NCBI RefSeq assembly: GCF_002729955.1 | Contig: NZ_PBYA01000028.1 | Location: forward strand, 1-64,000 | Length of the DNA stretch: 64,000 nt | Origin: Salinisphaera sp. | GTDB lineage: Bacteria; Pseudomonadota; Gammaproteobacteria; Nevskiales; Salinisphaeraceae | Reading direction: 5' to 3' | Shown: positions 52,445 through 61,326 of the stretch, piece by piece | How positions within the stretch are numbered: position 1 is the stretch's first letter | Layout: every line of letters begins with the position of its first letter | The notes under the pieces: model-generated | Seen by the model: only the letters and a program-made list of their open reading frames with translations | Told to the model about the DNA's origin: nothing | The model's database searches: none | Made by a program: the position numbers and the translations under genes

Positions 52445-54541
52445 TTGAACCAGCACACAACGGCCTCACAGCCCGGCACCGGGGTCGGCAAGACTCTGGC
52501 AGTCCTCGCGATCACGGCCAACGACACGGTCTTCGAACGCATTCATGGTGTGCTCGACGACAGCGACGATCCGGTCGACCTGGTTCGCGTCGAGGATCCC
52601 ACGCAGCTGGGCGAGGACGATGCCATATCCGGCGTCGCCTTGATTGTTCTGCACTGTCACGCTGACGAAACTCGCGCACGTCGTGAACTCGGGCTCGTAC
52701 ATGGCCTGGCCGGGCTTGCGCCGGTTGTCGTACTCGACAACTCGGATGCCGGCATCGACCGCGACGCCGCCCTCGAGGCCGGGGCCTGGGAGATGGTCGC
52801 GCTGTCCGAAGATGCACTGCTCGGCCTGCGTCTGCGCCAGGCTCTGGAAGTCGGGCGCGTGCGGGTTGAATTGCAGGACGCCGCACAACGCTTGAACCAG
52901 ACCCAGCGCCGGCTCGATGTGCTGCTCAGCCACGGCCAGGACGCCCGTGCAACCCTGTTGGGGCAGCGCGTGGCCGAGCCCAGCCCCGCCTTCGCCCGCC
53001 TGATTGGCGTCAAGGATATCGAGAGCGCGCGCGGCATCGACCTGCTCGATCGCGTGGCGCCGCACGATCGCAACCGCTTTTCCGAAGCGCTCGACCAGGT
53101 CGCCACCGAGCAGTCCGATGCGTCGCTGGTGTTCGATCTGACCACGCACCTCAATCACCGCCAGAGCGTACGCGCCCTGCTGACCCCGGGCGTGGCCGAG
53201 AAGAGCGACGAGCGCCGCACCAACGTGGTTCTGCAGTCGGTCGACAGCGAACAGCAGGCCGGCGACGCGGCCCGCGGCCCGGCGCTCGACGGGCGCATGG
53301 CGCTGCATTCGGTGCTGTCGCAAACGGTGAGTCGAGCCAAGGAATACGTGCTCGGCATGGTCTTCGTGGCCGTCGACGAGGTGGCCGGGCTGCAGGATCA
53401 GTACGGGCTGGCCGAAAGCGATCTGCTGCTGCAGGAAGTCGGCCTCTATCTGATACAGGCTTTGCGCGGCGAAGATCGTGTCTTTCGTTTTGCCGCCGGC
53501 GAATACGTGATGATCGTCGAACGGCATTCCGCCAACGAGATCGAGGAATTCGCACAGACCCTGCAGAGCGCGCTCGCCGAGGAAGCCTTTGGTGACGAAC
53601 ACCAGAGTGCGGCGCTTACGGGGAGCCTGGCCTACTGTGTTCTTTCCGGCGGCTCCAGCCAGAACGACGCGCACCTGCAGCGTTTGATGAACGCCGCCTA
53701 CGAACTACGCGAACAAGGCGGCAATGCCTGTCGTAAATGCACGGTCGACAGTCCGGCCGACGCCAGCGTCGGTGCCCACGACGCCTGGGTGCAACGCCTG
53801 CAGGACGCGCTCGAACAGGACCGTTTCAGCCTTGCCTATCAGGGTGTCACCAGTCTTGCCGGCGACAGCCAACCCTACTTCGACGTGCTGCTGCGCTATG
53901 TGGATGACCGCGGCGCGCTGGTACGCCCGGGCGAATTCCTGCCCGCTGCCGAGCACGCCAACATGATGCCGGATATCGATCGCTGGGTCGTACAGCGGGC
54001 GATCGACGTCATCTGGCAGCAAAAGGCCAAGAACACCGAAATCATACTGTTCGTGAAGCTTTCCCCCGCCACGATCGAGGCCGGTGAAACATTCACCCAG
54101 TGGCTGGCCGAGGCGATCGAACAGCGGCCTATCGATACCAGCGCGCTGATCTTCAGCTTTCGCGAAGACGATGTCCGCAGCAATGCCCGTGCCACCGGCC
54201 AGCTCGCCCAGGCTCTGGCCGATGCCGGCTTCCGCGTTGCCCTGACCCATTACGGCAGCACGCCGAAAGCCGTGCAGATACTCGATCGGATGCCGGCCCA
54301 CTTCATCAAGCTCGCCCCCGACTTTGCCCGTCAGATTCTCGGCCGCGAGCAGGACGAGCGCCTTGCCCACATTATCGCCAGCGCACGCGAGCGCGAGATT
54401 CCGCTGATCGCTGAACAGATCGAGGACGCCAACAGCATGGCGCGCCTGTGGCAGGCCGGCATCAACTACGTGCAGGGCCACTTCATCCAGGAGCCCGACA
54501 CCGAGGCCCTGACCGACGACACGGCCGCACCCGCGTTATAG
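52445..54541 (+). CDS. FimX-like protein with degenerate GGDEF and EAL domains
   Basis: 698 residues in four parts: an N-terminal receiver-like domain without a clear phosphoacceptor (about 18-135), a PAS-like region (about 150-270), a degenerate GGDEF domain whose signature is AAGEY (350-354), and an EAL-fold domain (about 448-685). The EAL motif is D480-V-L and the metal-binding D-D pair is T601-H602, so phosphodiesterase activity is improbable; E657 in IAEQIED is kept. This combination matches FimX, a c-di-GMP receptor for type IV pilus twitching. The start is TTG at 52445 with AAGGGGA upstream, 16 bases after epmB. Confidence 0.85.
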   Translation: MNQHTTASQPGTGVGKTLAVLAITANDTVFERIHGVLDDSDDPVDLVRVEDPTQLGEDDAISGVALIVLHCHADETRARRELGLVHGLAGLAPVVVLDNSDAGIDRDAALEAGAWEMVALSEDALLGLRLRQALEVGRVRVELQDAAQRLNQTQRRLDVLLSHGQDARATLLGQRVAEPSPAFARLIGVKDIESARGIDLLDRVAPHDRNRFSEALDQVATEQSDASLVFDLTTHLNHRQSVRALLTPGVAEKSDERRTNVVLQSVDSEQQAGDAARGPALDGRMALHSVLSQTVSRAKEYVLGMVFVAVDEVAGLQDQYGLAESDLLLQEVGLYLIQALRGEDRVFRFAAGEYVMIVERHSANEIEEFAQTLQSALAEEAFGDEHQSAALTGSLAYCVLSGGSSQNDAHLQRLMNAAYELREQGGNACRKCTVDSPADASVGAHDAWVQRLQDALEQDRFSLAYQGVTSLAGDSQPYFDVLLRYVDDRGALVRPGEFLPAAEHANMMPDIDRWVVQRAIDVIWQQKAKNTEIILFVKLSPATIEAGETFTQWLAEAIEQRPIDTSALIFSFREDDVRSNARATGQLAQALADAGFRVALTHYGSTPKAVQILDRMPAHFIKLAPDFARQILGREQDERLAHIIASAREREIPLIAEQIEDANSMARLWQAGINYVQGHFIQEPDTEALTDDTAAPAL

Positions 54542-54547
54542 CGGGAC

Positions 54548-54588
54548 TACGCCACGCCACACGACGCATTGCCCGGTGGCGTGGCGTA
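54548..54588. terminator. 13-base perfect inverted repeat between converging fimX-like and htpX genes
   Basis: TACGCCACGCCAC (54548-54560) and GTGGCGTGGCGTA (54576-54588) enclose a 15-base loop, starting seven bases after the fimX-like stop. It reads equally on both strands. No T-run follows, so it is probably a bidirectional Rho-assisted end or an mRNA 3' cap. Confidence 0.55.
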
Positions 54589-54640
54589 CCAGTTCCGGCA
54601 CCCGGCCTGCGACCTGTCTCAGGCCCGGGGTCGATTTGAC

Positions 54641-55537
54641 TCAGGCACGCTGCGCCTTGGCCCCTTCCAGCGCGGCAATGCGCTCTTCCAGCGGCGGGTG
54701 GGTCATGAAATAGCGCTTGATACCGAGCGCCTTCTTGCCGGAAATACCCAGGGCCTGCATCTGGTCGGGCAGCTCGGTGGCGATGCTGCCGGCCTGCAGC
54801 CGGCGCAGCGCGCCAATCATCTTGGCGCGCCCCGCCAGATGCGCGCCGCCCGCGTCGGCCGCGAACTCGCGCCGGCGCGAGAACCAGAACACGATCATGC
54901 TCGCCAGCACGCCGAGCACCATTTCCGCGAAGATCACGGTCACGAAATAACCGATTCCGTGCCCACGCTCGTTGCGCAGGACCATACGGTCGACGATATG
55001 CCCGATCACGTGGGCGAAGAAGAACACGAAAGTGTTGACCACGCCCTGGATGAGCGAAAGCGTGACCATGTCGCCATTGGCGATATGACTGACTTCGTGG
55101 CCGATCACGGCCTCGGCCTCGTCCTGGCTCATCTGGCGCAGCAGACCGGTGGATACGGCCACCAGCGCGCTATTACGGCTCATGCCGGTGGCAAAGGCGT
55201 TCATGTCGGGCGAATCGTAGATCGCCACTTCCGGCATGCCGATTCCGGCCTGACGGGCCTGACGCGTCACCGTGGATACAAGCCAGCTTTCCATGGCGTT
55301 CGAGGGCTGCTCGATCACCTGCGCGCCGGTCATGCGCTTGGCCATGAACTTGGACATGGCCAGCGAAATCAACGAACCGCCCATGCCGAACACCGCGGCA
55401 AAGATCAGCAGCGACGGAATATCCAGATTGACGCCGTTGGCGGCAAGCAGGCTGGTCACGCCAAACAGCTGAAGAATGACCGTCAGCACCAGCATGATGG
55501 CGATGTTGGTCAGTAAAAACAGCGCGATACGTTTCAT
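54641..55537 (-). CDS. htpX: Heat-shock membrane protease HtpX
   Basis: 298-residue M48 zinc protease of the inner membrane. The zinc site is H147-E148-x-x-H151 in [14 protein letters not shown]. Hydrophobic segments lie near 4-24 and 42-62 and again near 157-177 and 190-215; the third ligand is the Glu in [16 protein letters not shown]. It degrades misfolded membrane proteins together with FtsH. A sigma-32-type promoter lies upstream. Confidence 0.96.
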   Translation of the reverse strand: MKRIALFLLTNIAIMLVLTVILQLFGVTSLLAANGVNLDIPSLLIFAAVFGMGGSLISLAMSKFMAKRMTGAQVIEQPSNAMESWLVSTVTRQARQAGIGMPEVAIYDSPDMNAFATGMSRNSALVAVSTGLLRQMSQDEAEAVIGHEVSHIANGDMVTLSLIQGVVNTFVFFFAHVIGHIVDRMVLRNERGHGIGYFVTVIFAEMVLGVLASMIVFWFSRRREFAADAGGAHLAGRAKMIGALRRLQAGSIATELPDQMQALGISGKKALGIKRYFMTHPPLEERIAALEGAKAQRA

Positions 55538-55567
55538 CGATCAACCTACGGTTGCGGGTATACCGAT

Positions 55568-55597
55568 TAGATAGCGTAGCCGCGCATTGGTTTCAAG
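55568..55597 (-). promoter_or_regulatory. Probable sigma-32 (RpoH) heat-shock promoter of htpX
   Basis: On the minus strand CTTGAAA (55597-55591) matches the RpoH -35 consensus exactly. After a 14-base spacer, CGCTATCTA (55576-55568) matches the -10 consensus CCCCATNTA at all but two defined positions. The ATG is about 30 bases further. htpX is a known heat-shock gene in E. coli. Confidence 0.75.
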
Positions 55598-55697
55598 ATA
55601 GGCGAGCGCGTTTATTTTTTTGGCCGTTTTCAGATCTGTGCGAGGTCAGCAAAGCCCGACCGGCCGCGAATGAATCGCGGTTCCCAAAGGCAGGGCG

Positions 55698-55879
55698 GTC
55701 CGCAAATGAACGCCAATAAACGCGAATGATAAAACGTCTAACGTCGGGATTTCAGTGCAACCAACACTTTACGCTGGCTGCGACAGGCAAGACGCCTCTA
55801 GCGATAGCTCAGCGGCTCGGCCAGCCCCGATCACACCCATCGCTCTTCCATTCGCGCGTATTTGCGTTCATTTGCGGAC
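55698..55879. repeat. Tandem repeat unit 1 with inverted ends
   Basis: A 182-base unit whose first 31 bases (starting GTCCGCAAATGAACGC) are the inverse complement of its last 31 at 28 positions. With its 75-base right-hand linker it repeats at a period of about 257 bases. The interior is closely similar to that of unit 2 (both contain GCCTCTAGCGATAGC). A small separate hairpin, CCGCGA-ATGAA-TCGCGG, lies just before it at 55664-55680. Confidence 0.9.
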
Positions 55880-55954
55880 CAACATGCTTTTCGGCGGTCG
55901 CGCACTGGTCGCAAGCCCACCTGCACACCGTGGCTATGCCCTGAAGAGAGAACT

Positions 55955-56137
55955 GTCCGCGAATGAACGCCAATTAACGCGAATGATAAAGCGTCTAAAG
56001 GCGGGGATTCAGCTTAACCAAACACTTGCGGCTGGCTGCGGCAGAGCAGAAGCCTCTAGCGATAGCGCAACGGCTCGGTCAGCCCCGATCGCACACACCA
56101 CTCTTCCATTCGCGCGTATTTGCGTTCATTTGCGGAC
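55955..56137. repeat. Tandem repeat unit 2 with inverted ends
   Basis: A 183-base copy starting GTCCGCGAATGAACGCC and ending TTCATTTGCGGAC. The linker after it (56138-56212) is also homologous to the linker after unit 1 (both contain GCAAGCCCACC and end near CCCTGAA), so the whole 257-base period has been duplicated, not only the palindromic part. Confidence 0.9.
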
Positions 56138-56212
56138 CAAAAATGCCTTCCCGGCGGTGGCGCATTGGTTGCAAGCCCACCACCGCACCGTGCCTACCCT
56201 GAACGCAGGACC

Positions 56213-56394
56213 GTCCGCGAATGAACGCCAATCAGCGCAAATAAAAAAAGACTAAGCCCGGGCATTGCTTTTGAACAAACACCTGAGGCACCCGGGAACC
56301 GACCGCTAGCGCCAGACCGGAGCGCGAGAGCACGGTCGCGCCCCCAATCGCCCCACCCTCTTTCATTCGCGTGTATTCGCGTTCATTTGCGGAC
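56213..56394. repeat. Tandem repeat unit 3 with inverted ends, diverged interior
   Basis: 182 bases starting GTCCGCGAATGAACGCC and ending GTTCATTTGCGGAC. The terminal arms are conserved but the interior has little left in common with units 1 and 2, as if selection or gene conversion acts on the arms. It ends 51 bases before the parC stop. No open frame in 55538-56445 looks like a gene. Confidence 0.85.
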
Positions 56395-56445
56395 CGACTC
56401 GTCTTCTACCGAATCGCGTACGATCGGAAAGAATTCGGCGTCGGA

Positions 56446-58665
56446 TCAGTCGTCGACCTGTACGGCCTGAACCTGCGTAAAGCCGCGTGGCAGGCGCTTG
56501 CCCCGTGAGGCGCGCGGGCCGCGATAGCTGTCGCGCTCGCCGGCCTTGAGCGTCATATGCCGCTTGCCGCTGTAGAGGGTGAGCGCCGCGCTTGCCGGCA
56601 ATGCCGCGACCGCGACCACCGTTTCGTCCTTGTTGAGCGAGATCAGCTTGTTGCCCTTGCCCTTGGAAAGCGCCGGCAGTTCGCCGACCGGCAGGCAAAG
56701 CAGCTGGCCCGAACTGGTGACAACGCAGACCTCGGGGTCGTCGCCGGCGATCGGCGCGGGTGCGAGCGCATCCGCGTTCTTGCCCACCGACAGCGCGGCC
56801 TTGCCGCTCTTGTTGCGGCTGCTGATCTCCCCCAGCGTGGTGGTAAATGCGTTGCCGGCGGAGCTGGCCAGCACACAGCGGGTATCTTCGTCGCCGAGTA
56901 CCACGCCGACGAACCGCGCGCCGTCGGCCGGGTTGAGACTGCCCGTGAGCGGCTCGCCCTGCCCGCGCGCAGACGGCAGCCGGTGGGCAGCCAGCGTATA
57001 GCTGCGCCCGGTGGAATCGAGCACGATCAAGGTCTGATTACTGCGCCCGGGCGCATGGGTGAGATAATCGTCACCGCTGCGAAAACTCAGGCCCGCGGCG
57101 TCGACGTCGTGGCCCTTGGCCGCACGGATCCAGCCCTGGCGCGACAGCACTACGGTGATCGGCTCGCTGGGCAGCAGGTCGGCTTCGGACAGCGCCTTGG
57201 CCTGGTCACGTTCGACCAGGCGACTACGCCGGGCATCGCCGTATTTTTCGGCGTCGGCCATGATCTCGTCGCCAATGAGCTTATCCAGCTTCTTGCGCGA
57301 GCCCAGGATTGCTTCCAGCGTCTGGCGCTCGGCTTCCAGCTCTTCCTGCTCGCCGCGAATCTTGAACTCTTCGAGCTTCATGAGATGACGCAGGCGCAGG
57401 TCCAGCACCGCATCGGTCTGGGTGCCGGTCAGTCCGAAGCGCTCCATCATCACCGGTTTGGGGTCGTCCTCGGTACGGATGATGTGAATGACTTCATCGA
57501 TATTCAGATAGGCCGTGAGCAGGCCTTCCAGGATATGCAGCCGATCGAGCACCGCGTCGAGGCGATGTTCGAGACGGCGCGTGACCGTCTGGCGCCGATA
57601 GGTCAGCCATTCGGTGAGAATTTCCTGGAGGTTCTTGACCCGGGGCGCGCCGTCGAGGCCGATCACGTTGAGATTGACGCGTATGCCCTTTTCCAGACCG
57701 GTGGTGGCGAACAGATGCGCCATCAGCGCTTCGGTATCCACCCGGTTGCTACGTGGCACGATGATCAGACGCGTGGGGTTTTCGTGGTCGGATTCGTCGC
57801 GTAGATCCGACACCATGGGCAGCTTCTTGGCTGCCATCTGGCCGGCGATCTGTTCGAGAACGCGTGCGCCGGAGGTCTGGTAGGGCAAGGCATCGATCAC
57901 GATCTCGCCGTTCTCGAGGGTATAGGTCGCACGCAGGCGCACGATACCGTTGCCCTTGGCATAGAGCTCGCGAATTTCCTCGGCGGGGGTGATGATCTCC
58001 GCCCCGGTCGGGAAATCGGGCGCCGGCAGGTATTCACACAGCGCGTCGAGGTCGGCCTCGGGGTTGTGCAGCAGGTGCACGGTGGCCTCGGCGACTTCGC
58101 GCAGGTTGTGCGGCGGAATATCGGTGGCCATGCCCACGGCGATGCCGGTGCCGCCGTTCAGGAGCACGTTGGGCAGACGCGCCGGCAGCGTCACCGGTTC
58201 GTTGAGGGTGCCGTCGAAGTTGGGCTGCCAGTCGACCGTGCCCTGCCCCAGTTCGGACAACAGCGTCGCCGCATAGCCGGTCAGCCGCGATTCGGTATAG
58301 CGCATGGCCGCAAACGACTTCGGATCGTCGGCGGTGCCCCAGTTGCCGTGCCCGTCGACCAGCGGGTACCGATAGGAAAACGGCTGGGCCATGATCACCA
58401 TGGCTTCGTAGCAGGCCGAGTCGCCGTGCGGATGGAACTTGCCGATCACGTCGCCGACCGTACGTGCGGCCTTCTTCGGCTTGGAGGCAGCGGACAGGCC
58501 CAGCTCGGACATGGCATAGACGATGCGACGCTGTACCGGCTTGAGGCCGTCGCCGACATGCGGCAGCGCCCGATCGAGGATGACGTACATCGCATAGTCG
58601 AGATACGCCTTCTCGGCGAAGGTGCGCAGCGGCTGGCGCTCGCTTTCGTGTTCTGTCGTGGCCAT
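56446..58665 (-). CDS. parC: DNA topoisomerase IV subunit A
   Basis: 739 residues. The DNA-breaking tyrosine is Y123 in [10 protein letters not shown]; the quinolone-determining segment [10 protein letters not shown] carries the susceptible-type Ser and Glu. The C-terminal pinwheel shows degenerate beta blades and lacks the GyrA box, supporting ParC over GyrA. With ParE it separates linked daughter chromosomes. It lies downstream of parE on the same strand, separated by a 131-base palindromic element. Confidence 0.96.
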   Translation of the reverse strand: MATTEHESERQPLRTFAEKAYLDYAMYVILDRALPHVGDGLKPVQRRIVYAMSELGLSAASKPKKAARTVGDVIGKFHPHGDSACYEAMVIMAQPFSYRYPLVDGHGNWGTADDPKSFAAMRYTESRLTGYAATLLSELGQGTVDWQPNFDGTLNEPVTLPARLPNVLLNGGTGIAVGMATDIPPHNLREVAEATVHLLHNPEADLDALCEYLPAPDFPTGAEIITPAEEIRELYAKGNGIVRLRATYTLENGEIVIDALPYQTSGARVLEQIAGQMAAKKLPMVSDLRDESDHENPTRLIIVPRSNRVDTEALMAHLFATTGLEKGIRVNLNVIGLDGAPRVKNLQEILTEWLTYRRQTVTRRLEHRLDAVLDRLHILEGLLTAYLNIDEVIHIIRTEDDPKPVMMERFGLTGTQTDAVLDLRLRHLMKLEEFKIRGEQEELEAERQTLEAILGSRKKLDKLIGDEIMADAEKYGDARRSRLVERDQAKALSEADLLPSEPITVVLSRQGWIRAAKGHDVDAAGLSFRSGDDYLTHAPGRSNQTLIVLDSTGRSYTLAAHRLPSARGQGEPLTGSLNPADGARFVGVVLGDEDTRCVLASSAGNAFTTTLGEISSRNKSGKAALSVGKNADALAPAPIAGDDPEVCVVTSSGQLLCLPVGELPALSKGKGNKLISLNKDETVVAVAALPASAALTLYSGKRHMTLKAGERDSYRGPRASRGKRLPRGFTQVQAVQVDD

Positions 58666-58700
58666 CGGTTGTCTTGTTGTTCAGATCAAGAAGGAAGGCG

Positions 58701-58831
58701 GTCCGCCGATTACGCAGAATTCACCGATTGAAGATTAAGCCAGTCAGGCTTCGATCGCCTACGGACGTGACGCGAACAAAGGGTTCTTCAGTTCCTGTTT
58801 CAAATCCGTGCAATCTGCGTAATCTGTGGAT
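58701..58831. repeat. 131-base palindromic element between parE and parC
   Basis: The left arm (58701-58729, containing GATTACGCAGA) is complementary to the right arm (58803-58831, containing TCTGCGTAATC) at 23 of 29 positions. The plan, two ~30-base inverted arms around a short unique centre, is like that of the three units on the other side of parC, but the arm sequence differs. No open frame is carried. Confidence 0.8.
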
Positions 58832-58862
58832 CAAGTGCTGCTGTCTTGCGCCCGCAACGGAA

Positions 58863-60770
58863 TCAGACCTCGGCCTCGTGGCCCCTGGCTTCGAGCCAGC
58901 CACGGCGGTCGGCCGCGCGTTTCTTGGCCAGCAGCATATCCATGAGTTCGTCGACTTCGGTATCCGGCATGCCGTCTTCGTCGATCGACAGCTGCACCAG
59001 CCGGCGCGTGTCCGGGGCCATGGTGGTTTCGCGCAGCTGTAGCGCGCTCATCTCGCCCAGGCCCTTGAAGCGGGTGACGCTGATCTTGCGCTTCTTCTTT
59101 TCGTTTTCGAGCCGGCGCAGGATGACGTCCCGCTCGTCGCGATCGAGCGCATAGAAGACTTCCTTGCCGGCATCGATACGAAACAGCGGCGGCATGGCCA
59201 CGAACACATGGCCGTGCTCGACCAGCGGACGGAAATGCTTGACGAACAGCGCGCATAAAAGCGTCGCGATATGCAGCCCGTCGGAATCGGCGTCGGCAAG
59301 GATGCAGACCTTGTGATAGCGCAGCCGGTCGAAGTTGTCGCTGGACGGGTCCAGCCCCAGCGCCACCGAAATATCGTGGATTTCGTTCGAGGCCATGATA
59401 TCGGCCGGCTCGACCTCCCAGGAATTGAGAATCTTGCCGCGCAGCGGCATCACCGCCTGGAAATTGCGATCGCGTGCCTGCTTGGCACTGCCCCCGGCCG
59501 AATCGCCCTCGACCAGGAACAGCTCCGAGCGCGAGGGATCGTCGGTCACGCAGTCGGTGAGCTTGCCCGGCAGCGCCGGCCCGGCGGTCACCCGCTTGCG
59601 CTTGACCTTCTTCGCACTACGGGCACGGGCCTGGGCGTTGCCGATGATCTGGGCCGCCAGCAGCTCGCCGGTTTCTGCATGGCGATTGAGCCACAGCGAG
59701 AAAGCGTCCTTGACCGCATTGGACACGAAACCGCTGATATCGCGTGAAGACAGCCGTTCCTTGGTCTGACCCGAAAACTGCGGCTCGTTCATTTTCACCG
59801 ACAGCACATAGGTACAGCCGGACCAGACATCCTCGGGCGCGATCTTCACGCCGCGGGGCAGGAGGTTGCGAAACTCGCAGAACTCGCGCACCGCCTCGGT
59901 CAGGCCGGTGCGCAGGCCGTTGACGTGCGTGCCGCCCGAAGCGGTGGGAATGAGGTTCACGTAGCTTTCGGCCACGCCGTCCACGCCCGGCTGGTCGGGG
60001 GCGAGCCAGGTCAGCGCCCAGTTGACGGTCTGACTGCCGCCGTCCTCGCCGCCGGTAAACGCCGGCGTAATCACGCAGTCGATATCCTGCAGCGCATCGG
60101 CCATGTAATCGGCCAGACCGTCGGCATACTGCCAGGTGATGTCCTCCTCGGCCGCCTCGTCGACGAAGTGCACCTTCAGATTCGGGCACAGCACGGCCTT
60201 GGCGCGCAGCAAATGTTTAAGTCGCGCGGTGGCAAAGCGCGGGCTGTCGAAATACTGCGGATCGGGGTCGAAATGCAGCTTGGTGCCGGTCTTGTTCTTG
60301 GCACAGGAACCGATTTCGGTAAGCGGGCTTTCCAGCTCGCCGCCGGTAAAACGCATTTCGTAGTGGGTGCCCCCGCGCCAGACCTGGGCCACCAGGGTGG
60401 TCGACAGCGCATTGACCACCGACACGCCCACGCCATGCAGGCCGCCGGAGAACTGATACTGCTTGTTGGAGAACTTGCCACCCGCATGCAGACGGGTAAG
60501 GATCAGCTCGATACCCGGTACGCCCTGTTCCGGATGAACGTCGACCGGCATGCCGCGACCATTGTCGGTCACCGACAGCGAACCATCGGTATGCAGGGTT
60601 ACCTCGATTTCGGTGGCGTGACCGGCCAGCGCCTCGTCGACGCTGTTGTCGATGACTTCCTGGGCCAGATGATTCGGGCGTGCGGTATCGGTGAACATGC
60701 CCGGGCGCTTGCGCACCGGGTCCAGACCGGAAAGTACTTCGATGTCGGCAGCGTCGTAGCGGCTGGCCAT
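58863..60770 (-). CDS. parE: DNA topoisomerase IV subunit B
   Basis: 635-residue GHKL ATPase. ATP-binding motifs are EVIDNSVDEALAGHA, DNGRGMPV and SGGLHGVGVSVVNAL; the TOPRIM region has LVEGDSAGGSAKQARD, the QAVMPLRGKILN segment and DADSDGLHI. Length matches ParE, not GyrB. It is the first gene of the parE-parC pair and is divergent from xseB. Confidence 0.97.
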   Translation of the reverse strand: MASRYDAADIEVLSGLDPVRKRPGMFTDTARPNHLAQEVIDNSVDEALAGHATEIEVTLHTDGSLSVTDNGRGMPVDVHPEQGVPGIELILTRLHAGGKFSNKQYQFSGGLHGVGVSVVNALSTTLVAQVWRGGTHYEMRFTGGELESPLTEIGSCAKNKTGTKLHFDPDPQYFDSPRFATARLKHLLRAKAVLCPNLKVHFVDEAAEEDITWQYADGLADYMADALQDIDCVITPAFTGGEDGGSQTVNWALTWLAPDQPGVDGVAESYVNLIPTASGGTHVNGLRTGLTEAVREFCEFRNLLPRGVKIAPEDVWSGCTYVLSVKMNEPQFSGQTKERLSSRDISGFVSNAVKDAFSLWLNRHAETGELLAAQIIGNAQARARSAKKVKRKRVTAGPALPGKLTDCVTDDPSRSELFLVEGDSAGGSAKQARDRNFQAVMPLRGKILNSWEVEPADIMASNEIHDISVALGLDPSSDNFDRLRYHKVCILADADSDGLHIATLLCALFVKHFRPLVEHGHVFVAMPPLFRIDAGKEVFYALDRDERDVILRRLENEKKKRKISVTRFKGLGEMSALQLRETTMAPDTRRLVQLSIDEDGMPDTEVDELMDMLLAKKRAADRRGWLEARGHEAEV

Positions 60771-60943
60771 GGGCCCTCGTCCTGGCTTGAGATGAGGCGG
60801 TTCGCATCACCCCGGACGGGCGGCAACCGCTTTCAGCGAATGCGCGGCACGTTAAGCCAAGGCGCGCACGCTGGCAATAGACACTGACGCCGCGCCGTTG
60901 TGACGCTAGACTGTCCGATTGATCGCTCCTGCAGGCCGATACC

Positions 60944-61228
60944 ATGGCAAAAACCGATACGCCCGCCGCTGAAACCGAGAACCCGCCCCGGTTGGCCGCC
61001 TTCGAAGAGTCCGTGACCGAACTCGAAGGCCTGGTCGAGGCGCTGGAGAGCGGCGACGTATCCCTCGAACAGGCTTTGGCGAAGTTCGAACGCGGCGTGG
61101 TGCTGGCGCGCCAGTGTCAGCAAACGCTTAAGAACGCCGAACTGCGCGTCGATCAGCTGCTTGCCGAAGGCGACAATGAGCGTATCGCCGATTTCGACCC
61201 ACCTGCCGAGGGCGACACGGTCGGCTAG
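60944..61228 (+). CDS. xseB: Exodeoxyribonuclease VII small subunit
   Basis: 94 residues, the normal size. The family core FEESVTELEGLVEALESGD and LEQALAKFERGVVLARQCQ is complete. Several copies bind one XseA to form exonuclease VII, which trims single-stranded DNA. In most gammaproteobacteria xseB is followed by ispA and dxs; here nothing follows on its strand and the next gene converges, so it stands alone. The 98 bases up to the next stop hold no evident hairpin with a U-run. Confidence 0.93.
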   Translation: MAKTDTPAAETENPPRLAAFEESVTELEGLVEALESGDVSLEQALAKFERGVVLARQCQQTLKNAELRVDQLLAEGDNERIADFDPPAEGDTVG

Positions 61229-61326
61229 CCTTCGACGGATTTAACGCGGCGACGACGCTATGGTCGCGACAGGCCCGGTGGCTGTGGCAAACCGTGACCC
61301 CGTCCGCCGGTATAAGCGCTTTCAAC

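Noticed and set aside
55726-56255. Open frames across the tandem repeats as a small repeat protein
   Set aside because: The frames change between copies, lack ribosome sites and follow the palindromic DNA rather than a protein pattern.
55698-56394. CRISPR array
   Set aside because: The period is about 257 bases with only three copies, linkers are homologous to each other, and no cas gene is present.
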